NCBI GenBank assembly: GCA_001873625.1
Contig: MNZN01000001.1
Location: forward strand, 124,001 to 188,000
From: Candidatus Saccharibacteria bacterium CG2_30_41_52
Lineage (GTDB): Bacteria; Patescibacteriota; Saccharimonadia; Saccharimonadales; Saccharimonadaceae
Direction of reading: 5' to 3'
DNA: 64,000 bases
Position numbers and translations under genes: made by a program. The notes under the pieces were generated by a model, which was not told where the DNA came from, did no database searches, and worked only from the letters and a program-made list of their open reading frames with translations. Every line of letters begins with the position of its first letter. Position 1 is the first letter of the stretch. Of the stretch, positions 7,665-13,722 are shown piece after piece.

Positions 7665-7693
7665 CAAGCCTTTTTTAGTCTTGCTCAGGACTA
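7665..7693 (-). ncRNA. Recurrent 3'-UTR pseudoknot motif, copy D
   Basis: On the minus strand helix 1 is TAGTC/GACTA (compare TACGTC/GACGTA in copy A, a compensated change) and helix 2 is TGAGC/GCTTG. It begins 5 nt after the stop of the gene at 7699-7971. No minus-strand gene follows nearby, so the motif belongs to the 3' end of the upstream gene and not to the leader of a downstream one. Confidence 0.5.
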
Positions 7694-7698
7694 CCGGA

Positions 7699-7971
7699 CT
7701 AAGCCTGGTTATTTTCTACAATCTCAAGCCAATCTACTCGGCCTAGTGTATGAGCTACAATATCGCTCCATAGATTAGTTATTTCTAACTCACTATGTTC
7801 AAGCTGCATCCATTCATCAAGAGCTTCAGCTTGATCTCGCATGTCGCCGTACAATGAGATGATATACATAAGTTGCCCATAGTAGCCCTCATCGTTTGTG
7901 AGCCACAAGTTAACTAGCCACGTTTCGTAATTAGTCCACCCGTTGTAAGTTTGCTGTTCTGCACTGCACAT
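7699..7971 (-). CDS. Small plasmid/phage-type protein with NGWTNYETW motif
   Basis: 90 residues. The N-terminal NGWTNYETWLVNLWLTND is a signature seen in short proteins of plasmids, phages and integrative elements whose function is unknown. The rest is helical and acidic. AAAGGAG precedes the start. Its upstream region carries copy 2 of the duplicated module and its 3' end carries pseudoknot copy D, so it shares both flanking elements with the DUF3768 gene. Confidence 0.65.
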   Translation of the reverse strand: MCSAEQQTYNGWTNYETWLVNLWLTNDEGYYGQLMYIISLYGDMRDQAEALDEWMQLEHSELEITNLWSDIVAHTLGRVDWLEIVENNQA

Positions 7972-8032
7972 ATTCTTTTTTCTCCTTTACTTTACGTAAC
8001 GGAGTCAAAATACGGTGCCGCATGGCAAAGCT

Positions 8033-8110
8033 GTCAAGATGGAGCGCTCCTGACGTTTACCAGAGAACGAACGACCTTGACGGTTTTGCTCGGTACGTAT
8101 AATGAGGAGA
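8033..8110 (+). repeat. Duplicated intergenic regulatory module, copy 2
   Basis: Counterpart of 7097-7175. GTCAAG (8033-8038) can pair with CTTGAC (8076-8081) or, less well, with the central segment ending TGAC at 8054. The plus-strand TTGACG/TATAAT pair (8077, 8098) has a short 15-nt spacer. It lies between the gene at 7971 and the CBASS-like operon. Confidence 0.6.
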
Positions 8111-8178
8111 TATGTAAAGTGAAAGATATTTTATAATTTTGACAAATAATTACAAAAATGTAGTTATTACAATTATCG

Positions 8179-8208
8179 TTGACATACGCAACATATAGCG
8201 TCTATACT
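8179..8208 (+). promoter_or_regulatory. Promoter of the CBASS-like operon
   Basis: TTGACA (8179-8184) and TATACT (8203-8208) with an 18-nt spacer. The predicted start about 8215 leaves a leader of about 35 nt before the small ORF at 8250. Confidence 0.65.
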
Positions 8209-8249
8209 ATAAAGCACACACAACATATGGGGATAAGAGAGGTTAAAAT

Positions 8250-8372
8250 ATGTTAGAAATAAAAATAACATACACAATAAATACCAATGATAATCAGCAT
8301 AGTATCATCTGGTTATGTCATTTCGCGAAACAACCAAACACCAGAACCGATGCTAGATTGGCGTTTCTATAA
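8250..8372 (+). CDS. Possible 40-codon leader ORF ahead of the CD-NTase gene
   Basis: ATG with GAGAGG 8 nt upstream, the only good ribosome-binding site before the CD-NTase. The frame ends TAA at 8370-8372, one base before the ATG at 8374 that best matches the CD-NTase N-terminus. The peptide is not recognised. The arrangement suggests termination-reinitiation coupling; the alternative is that the CD-NTase simply starts at 8287 or 8350 in its own frame. Confidence 0.4.
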   Translation: MLEIKITYTINTNDNQHSIIWLCHFAKQPNTRTDARLAFL

Positions 8373-8373
8373 T

Positions 8374-9636
8374 ATGGATGCATATTTTGTAGAAATGCTA
8401 AATCGTCTCAAACTAACTGTTAAGCAAAAAGAGGACGCCGTAACCAAATATACTAACGTTTCGAAATTATTACATAACGAGTTTTATGAAACTGATTATA
8501 ACGGTTCTACGAAATTATTAATTGGTTCATACGGTAAACATACCAACATTCGCCCGCCCGAAGATGTTGATTTACTATTTAAAATTCCTGAATCTATATA
8601 TGTTCAGTATGAAGACTCACCAGGTGCTCTTTTGCAAAGAATTCGTAATGTCCTTAATAAGACTTACACAACAACAGAAGAAATACATGCTTGGGGTAAG
8701 GTTGTTTTGATCCAATTTTCGGATGGGACCCATAATGTTGAGTTGTTGCCAGGTTTTGAGATTGATGGGGTATTTATGATTCCGAATACAGAAGACGGTG
8801 GCGCTTGGGAATCATTCGACGTTCGAACAGAGATGCAGACAATCCAAGATTCTAACACTTTAACAAACGGTGTCACGCGCAAATTGATACGTATTATTAA
8901 ACGTTGGAGTAAATACACTAAAACCGTCACAATAAAGTCATATAGAATTGAAGAGCTATGTGTGTTGTTCTTGTCTGAATATAATTTGAATGATATTTTA
9001 TGGTCAGTTTTAGTAAAAGACTTTTTTGGATGGCTTAGTGGCGTCGATAACGAAGATGTGACCGATAATTCAACTCAAATAAATACTGCAATTACTCGCT
9101 CTATTAAGGCGGTCGAGTTTGAGACCGATGGCAACACGGATGAAGCATGTAAGGAATGGCAAAAGATTTTCGGAAAACGCACATTTCCGGCTACAAGTGC
9201 AAGCCTCGTTAAAGCGTTTGTATTGAACTCTCAGCAGCCAACTGACAAAGAAATGTTTATTGAAGATATTGTACCTGTACGGATAAATCCATTGGTTAAT
9301 ATTGATATATCGGCACAATTTGTGGGCCCAAAAATACCAGTACACCCATTTGCGACATTTATCCGTGGCCGCAGCCCAGTACCAAAGCGTCAGTCCATAC
9401 GATTTAACGCTCAAATAACTGGTGTTGATGGGTATGATTTGAAATGGAAGGTTCGTAACTTTGGTGATGAAGCCGCCATTGCAAAGGGTCTACGCGGAGA
9501 GATAAAAAACGGCACTGGTCTAGTTCTCGAAGAGAACACGCTATACGAGGGTACCCATTACGTCGAGTGTTATGTTATTAGTAGTGATGTATGTGTAGCA
9601 AGAATGATACATTGGGTTCCGATTGGGAGGGAATAG
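8374..9636 (+). CDS. CD-NTase (CBASS cyclic oligonucleotide synthase) with C-terminal sensor domain
   Basis: 420 residues from the ATG at 8374; the frame is open back to 8287. The N-terminal half is a DNA-polymerase-beta-like nucleotidyltransferase with IGSYGKHT (G51-S52), D64-V-D66 and E123, the Mg-binding triad. Family members make cyclic di- or trinucleotides on phage infection. The last about 120 residues resemble the sensor domain seen at the C-terminus of many CBASS nucleotidyltransferases. It is followed after 2 nt by a SLATT membrane protein, the likely effector. No E1/E2 ubiquitin-like or HORMA/TRIP13 genes are present, so this would be a minimal type I system. The start is uncertain because no ribosome-binding site precedes any in-frame ATG. 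Confidence 0.85.
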   Translation: MDAYFVEMLNRLKLTVKQKEDAVTKYTNVSKLLHNEFYETDYNGSTKLLIGSYGKHTNIRPPEDVDLLFKIPESIYVQYEDSPGALLQRIRNVLNKTYTTTEEIHAWGKVVLIQFSDGTHNVELLPGFEIDGVFMIPNTEDGGAWESFDVRTEMQTIQDSNTLTNGVTRKLIRIIKRWSKYTKTVTIKSYRIEELCVLFLSEYNLNDILWSVLVKDFFGWLSGVDNEDVTDNSTQINTAITRSIKAVEFETDGNTDEACKEWQKIFGKRTFPATSASLVKAFVLNSQQPTDKEMFIEDIVPVRINPLVNIDISAQFVGPKIPVHPFATFIRGRSPVPKRQSIRFNAQITGVDGYDLKWKVRNFGDEAAIAKGLRGEIKNGTGLVLEENTLYEGTHYVECYVISSDVCVARMIHWVPIGRE

Positions 9637-9638
9637 TT

Positions 9639-10193
9639 ATGGACAAAGAAAATTTATCAGTCGTAAGGCAAAGTCTTGCTAATGCCTCGTTTAGCCACAA
9701 GGTTCATGAGGTTGCAAGTGATCGAAAGACTGAAGCGTCTGTTCGATTTAAATATATCGATATTTGCATTATTAGTCTTATATTTATTTTATTAGTTTTG
9801 CAGACACAAATGTCGAGTAATTTTATATTTAGTTTTATAGGTGCTGGCCTAACCGCCGCTGAGATAGTGGTTTTAATAGTTAAGTTGTTCTTTCATTTTG
9901 ACGAGGACTCAGTTGCACACAAAAACACTGCTTTGAAATATATGGCCCTCAGAGATCGATATAAAAATTTAATAGCTGATATTATCAAACAAACAATTAA
10001 CCAAAGCGAAATAGTAAATCGTCGGGATCAGTTGCTCCATGAATATCAAATGATATCAGACCTAGCACCCCAAACTAGTAAAGATGATTATTGCGAAGCC
10101 ATGAAACGCCTCAAGATAAAAGAAGATAATCAAAATATCTGGTCTGATACACAAGTAGATCACTTCTTACCCAAAGAGTTACGAAAAAAATAG
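9639..10193 (+). CDS. SLATT-domain membrane protein (putative CBASS effector)
   Basis: 184 residues from the ATG at 9639, preceded by GGGAGG that lies in the end of the CD-NTase gene. Two transmembrane helices (IDICIISLIFILLVLQ and the following FSFIGAGLTAAEIVVLIVK) are followed by a cytosolic helical part containing YMALRDRYKNLIADI, the SLATT pattern. SLATT proteins are predicted pore-forming effectors triggered by nucleotide second messengers and cause cell death or dormancy. The tight coupling to the CD-NTase supports that role here. Confidence 0.75.
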   Translation: MDKENLSVVRQSLANASFSHKVHEVASDRKTEASVRFKYIDICIISLIFILLVLQTQMSSNFIFSFIGAGLTAAEIVVLIVKLFFHFDEDSVAHKNTALKYMALRDRYKNLIADIIKQTINQSEIVNRRDQLLHEYQMISDLAPQTSKDDYCEAMKRLKIKEDNQNIWSDTQVDHFLPKELRKK

Positions 10194-10219
10194 CAACAAA
10201 TTTTACTTATTGATTCTGA

Positions 10220-10828
10220 TTATCTTTCAATCACTAAAAACTCGTAATTAGATAGTGATGGTTGTGATTCTTTAGATATGCCGAAGTATTCATATAGCCA
10301 GCTATCATATGAAAAACTTCCTATCAGAACTAACTCGAAACTTTCGAGTAGTTTACCCGATACAGTATCTAGTCTTGGGCTAGAAGTTGAATATACCAAT
10401 TTCATGTTAGCTTTTTGGGCATTTTGATTAATTGTAATTAATGCAGCGTCAAATCTACCTTGGTCTTTACAGGCCATATCGCATTCTTCAATATAGATAA
10501 ATATGAACGGTTTTTTGATGTTATTTTTTGCACGATTCTTCGAAAGAGCCGCCAGCTCCTCTAATTTATTGAAACTATAGTCGGGAGCATTACCGTGCTC
10601 CACGTCAAATAACAAATATTCCTGCTTGGCCCCATCATCATTACCCACGCTGAATTCACATTGTTTGAGGTCGAATATCGCATACTTCATATCGTTAGGC
10701 TTAAAAGCCGATTCATATCTTTTCACTAGACTATGGACGAGTCGGCTTTTACCAGATCCGGATTGTCCAATTAATAACATCGAGTTGTGTACATTGAATG
10801 TAAAATAATCAGCATTCGTTATATTCAT
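10220..10828 (-). CDS. FtsK/HerA-like P-loop ATPase, short form
   Basis: 202 residues. Walker A is GQSGSGKSRL near residue 20 and Walker B is FIFIYIEECD near residue 112. The order of strands and the region FDLKQ resemble FtsK/TraD-type translocase motors, but the protein is only a motor core with no membrane or DNA-binding domain. A TACAAT lies 7 nt before the ATG, giving a leaderless mRNA. It converges with the SLATT gene; a link to the CBASS-like pair or to the T4SS is not demonstrable. Confidence 0.6.
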   Translation of the reverse strand: MNITNADYFTFNVHNSMLLIGQSGSGKSRLVHSLVKRYESAFKPNDMKYAIFDLKQCEFSVGNDDGAKQEYLLFDVEHGNAPDYSFNKLEELAALSKNRAKNNIKKPFIFIYIEECDMACKDQGRFDAALITINQNAQKANMKLVYSTSSPRLDTVSGKLLESFELVLIGSFSYDSWLYEYFGISKESQPSLSNYEFLVIER

Positions 10829-10835
10829 ACAACTA

Positions 10836-10885
10836 ATTGTACTCTACGCAAAGTAAATATATTAATTGTTAAATTAAAGTATAAT
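10836..10885. promoter_or_regulatory. Divergent -10 boxes of two leaderless genes
   Basis: Minus-strand TACAAT (10841-10836) lies 7 nt before the ATG at 10828. Plus-strand TATAAT (10880-10885) lies 7 nt before the ATG at 10893. Both predicted start sites coincide with the start codons. -35 hexamers are poor. Confidence 0.55.
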
Positions 10886-10892
10886 CAATACC

Positions 10893-11327
10893 ATGAATAT
10901 ATATCTGGACATTGACGGTGTATTATTGGCTAACGATCATCATCCTGCAAATCACTCAAAAGAGTTCCTTGAATATGTTCTGACGAATTTTCCAGACTCG
11001 ACGTATTGGTTGACAACCCATTGTCAAGGTGATGCTACCAGGCCGGTACGTGATATCGGCCATTTATTCGACAATGAATCTGTTGAATTGATGAAGTTAA
11101 TCAAGCCGACATCATGGCAATACTCATCGTCCAAAACTGCTGCAATTGATTTCTATAAACCATTTCTTTGGTTTGATGATGATTTATTTATAAACGAACG
11201 GAAAGAGCTAATAGAACATAACGCGCTAGATAACTGGATTGAAGTAGACTTGCGCAAAGATCCAGATATGTTGTTAAAATTCATTCAAAGTTTTCCATTG
11301 CCGGCAGAATATTTAGATAAAGAATAA
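10893..11327 (+). CDS. HAD-superfamily-like small hydrolase
   Basis: 144 residues. Motif I is YLDIDGVLL at the N-terminus (nucleophile D, acid/base D), motif II is WLTTHC near residue 50, and WFDDDLF near residue 95 is the acidic C-terminal motif. The domain is compact and lacks a cap, as in phosphatases of small substrates or polynucleotide 3'-phosphatases. Start is leaderless. It is followed after 2 nt by an alpha/beta hydrolase, so the pair forms an operon of unknown purpose. Confidence 0.6.
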   Translation: MNIYLDIDGVLLANDHHPANHSKEFLEYVLTNFPDSTYWLTTHCQGDATRPVRDIGHLFDNESVELMKLIKPTSWQYSSSKTAAIDFYKPFLWFDDDLFINERKELIEHNALDNWIEVDLRKDPDMLLKFIQSFPLPAEYLDKE

Positions 11328-11329
11328 TT

Positions 11330-11953
11330 ATGATAGGTGAATATAAAACTTTAGCTTGGGGTGAACAGAAAAACGAGTTCAAGATTGAATGCAGCTTGTA
11401 TATATTCGTATCGCCGGCCAAAAATAGAACAATATTTATGACCGTACCCGGTGTTGATGGCTCAATTGACGGCTACAAAGACAAATACAAACGCATCACC
11501 GAAAAAATGCAAAACAAATACGGCTTCGCAATAGCGAGAATGGCTAATCCATTCATATCATCTCTGCATTGGGATAGTAACATCAGGGAGATGTTGGAGT
11601 ACTTATTATCAAACAAGAAAGAAATAACAGGAAGTGATGACATTGAAATACATATCATGTCTCACTCCGCCGGTGCGGCTGTTATTGCTCAAATAGCTTG
11701 GGAGTATCCAGAGATAACTAAACTATTACTTGTTAACACGGCTTTTGGGTTAAAGCCTGAAAGAATCTTGAAGGGTATTGATAACTTCTCTGGTCAAATC
11801 AATTTTGTATTCGGCAGCAAAGATCCGTCAGTTGGCTGGACAGAAAATCTAAAAGAAAAATATAATGTACGTGTTATTGATGGGGCTGATCATAATTTCT
11901 CGGATGAATATATAGAGACGTTTATCCAATTACCCACCATAGATACAAAATAA
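11330..11953 (+). CDS. Alpha/beta-hydrolase family protein
   Basis: 207 residues. The nucleophile elbow is SHSAGAA near residue 113, an acid appears in FGSKDPS near residue 163, and the histidine in GADHNFSDEY near residue 186, the complete Ser-Asp-His triad in the right order. There is no signal peptide, so it is cytosolic. Substrate unknown (ester, thioester or amide). Cotranscribed with the HAD gene two bases upstream. Confidence 0.65.
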   Translation: MIGEYKTLAWGEQKNEFKIECSLYIFVSPAKNRTIFMTVPGVDGSIDGYKDKYKRITEKMQNKYGFAIARMANPFISSLHWDSNIREMLEYLLSNKKEITGSDDIEIHIMSHSAGAAVIAQIAWEYPEITKLLLVNTAFGLKPERILKGIDNFSGQINFVFGSKDPSVGWTENLKEKYNVRVIDGADHNFSDEYIETFIQLPTIDTK

Positions 11954-11957
11954 TCTT

Positions 11958-12047
11958 ACTTCGGTTTTTCTAAAAAAAGGCGAAGTCTCAGCCGAGGGTA
12001 TAGCCTCCATGTCAACATTGCCTACTGTCTTACTCGGCTGAATTGTT
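11958..12047 (+). terminator. Two-stem structured region ending in a T-tract
   Basis: ACTTCG/CGAAGT (11958-11963, 11981-11986) is followed directly by TCAGCCGAG/CTCGGCTGA (11988-11996, 12033-12041; 9 bp) and then a T-rich run. The second stem has a long 36-nt loop. It may end the HAD/hydrolase transcript or be part of a small structured RNA. Confidence 0.45.
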
Positions 12048-12123
12048 TTTTGTTTACGACGTTGAGTTTGATTGGTGTATATCAGGTAAGATTACACAAA
12101 GTAAGTTAAAAGTACCGACTGAT

Positions 12124-12327
12124 CTATTTGTCGTTTTTTATGGTTGGCAGAACCACTGTGATTAGCTCATCTATTTCTTGCTGTTTACGCTGGTGTTCAT
12201 CTAGGGCTATGTCCTTTTCATTTTTGGACAAATTGTTTGACTGCTCGCGTGCTTTGGCATGACTGCCTGTCTTGGCGAGTATGGTTATGATCAACACGAC
12301 TACAATAATTATTGCGACTTCCATCAA
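12124..12327 (-). CDS. Small single-pass membrane protein
   Basis: 67 residues: an N-terminal transmembrane helix (AIIIVVVLIITILA) and a charged cytosolic or external tail with coiled-coil character (HQRKQQEIDELI). No family recognised. It lies alone between the hydrolase operon and BREX and points away from BREX. Confidence 0.5.
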   Translation of the reverse strand: MMEVAIIIVVVLIITILAKTGSHAKAREQSNNLSKNEKDIALDEHQRKQQEIDELITVVLPTIKNDK

Positions 12328-12432
12328 ATTTTATTATACCAATTTCAATGACAACCCACTATTCTTGAGTTTGATTCGCGAATTATTTGATAGCTGGCGC
12401 TTCATCGTTAAATTCGGGCAATTGAGATTATC

Positions 12433-12524
12433 TTGCGAATATCTTTACAATATTTATATTTATGTTGCGAATATCTGCAAGATTTTAATAAAAAGTATTG
12501 TTTTAGTGTATTATCTGGTATAAT
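12433..12524 (+). promoter_or_regulatory. BREX operon promoter with two direct repeats (candidate operator)
   Basis: TTGCGAATATCT occurs at 12433-12444 and again at 12465-12476, exactly 32 bp apart (about three helical turns), upstream of a TATAAT at 12519-12524. The predicted start is about 7 nt before the brxA ATG. Repeats on one face of the helix suggest a dimeric regulator; no BrxR-type WYL regulator gene is adjacent. Confidence 0.5.
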
Positions 12525-12537
12525 AGCAGTTATAATT

Positions 12538-13146
12538 ATGTCAAAAGATGTAAACAAATACTCAACAGGTTTAACCGGTGAGCCGTTTCTTTTTAATGAA
12601 AGCCGCTTGTTGGCTGATTTATTGACGAAGGGCGAAGAAATAGAGACGCTGCATAAGCGTAATTTATCTGAAAATTTAATAATGCATAAAAAAATCGGTA
12701 GCCTTAGGAAGGTCACTTCTCCTATTTTCCGAAGACTTTCTATTATGTCTGCGACCGCAATGCAAATACTTGCGCACGATGATATTGCCTCTGCCAAACT
12801 TATTTTACTCGTTGCAGTGGCAAAGTCAGATCGTTTAGTCCGAGATTTTTTGATCAATGTGTATGCGGACAAACTTGCCTTGAAATCTAGTAAAATTGAT
12901 AGATCTGATATCGAACGCTATTTCGAATCAGTTTACATAGAAGAGCCATACCTTCGCGATCGTACTGAGCAAACCAAGGCAAAGCTAAAACAGCAATTGA
13001 TGAAAATCCTAGCTGAAGCTGGTCTAGTCAAAAAGCAAGGCTCTGTCTTTTTGGTAATACGACCAAGTATAACTAATAAGCTAGCCAACCAATTGGTGGC
13101 TGATGGTGACTCAGAATATATTAAAGTCATAGGGGGTTCTTTGTGA
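12538..13146 (+). CDS. brxA: BREX protein BrxA (DUF1819)
   Basis: 202 residues, small helical DUF1819-type protein and first gene of a canonical type 1 BREX operon. I chose the ATG at 12538 because the -10 box lies just 13 nt before it; the frame stays open upstream. BrxA binds DNA and is required for BREX phage defence in characterised systems. Its stop overlaps the brxB start by 4 nt (GTGA). Confidence 0.85.
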   Translation: MSKDVNKYSTGLTGEPFLFNESRLLADLLTKGEEIETLHKRNLSENLIMHKKIGSLRKVTSPIFRRLSIMSATAMQILAHDDIASAKLILLVAVAKSDRLVRDFLINVYADKLALKSSKIDRSDIERYFESVYIEEPYLRDRTEQTKAKLKQQLMKILAEAGLVKKQGSVFLVIRPSITNKLANQLVADGDSEYIKVIGGSL

Positions 13147-13715
13147 AAAAAACAATCCAAGATCGTCTGAGAGATCTCCGCGGTAAGGTTAAGAGCGGTA
13201 ACTTATCACAGGGTGGCGGGCTAGGCAATGAAGTAAACTATCATATTTTTGACTATGACCCTAGCGAAGAACCGGCAGTAACACGAGAGATTGAGAACAT
13301 TGCAAGCTCCTTAAGTAATATCAAGGTGTTTAATATTTACGATATTATTATCGATATACTAAAAGAGAAGAACTATCTAGAGAAGTCGTTCGAGTTAGAG
13401 CAAAGTAAAGGCAGTGATTTTGTTAATAAGGCTATCATGCGCACTCTAAAGACTGACAGTAAAAAAGGACTTATAGTTGAAAAAATTGTCCAGAATATCA
13501 AAAAAGGCGACATTATCTTTATTACAGGAATCGGTCAATCATATCAAATCATCCGTGCACACACTATATTGTCAAACCTACAGAGCGTCGTCAATGATAC
13601 CGAGAATCCAGTAATTTTATTTTACCCTGGTAGTTATGACCACCAAGCACTAAGCCTGTTCAATACTTTTCCAGCGGAAAATTATTATAGAGCGTTTAAA
13701 CTAATTGATAGATAG
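13143..13715 (+). CDS. brxB: BREX protein BrxB (DUF1788)
   Basis: 190 residues from a GTG that overlaps the brxA stop. It has the DUF1788 pattern, with INVKVFNIYD-like strands and the FYPGSYD segment near residue 160 (here LFYPGSYDHQALSLFN). BrxB is an essential BREX component of unclear biochemical role, thought to bridge other subunits. AGGAG near its end serves brxC. Confidence 0.88.
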   Translation: MKKTIQDRLRDLRGKVKSGNLSQGGGLGNEVNYHIFDYDPSEEPAVTREIENIASSLSNIKVFNIYDIIIDILKEKNYLEKSFELEQSKGSDFVNKAIMRTLKTDSKKGLIVEKIVQNIKKGDIIFITGIGQSYQIIRAHTILSNLQSVVNDTENPVILFYPGSYDHQALSLFNTFPAENYYRAFKLIDR

Positions 13716-13722
13716 GAGTTAT

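Noticed and set aside
5896-7693. preQ1-I riboswitch as the identity of the recurrent pseudoknots
   Set aside because: The topology is similar, but the loop bases do not match the preQ1-I consensus, no queuosine genes are near, and the motif follows stop codons instead of preceding ribosome-binding sites.
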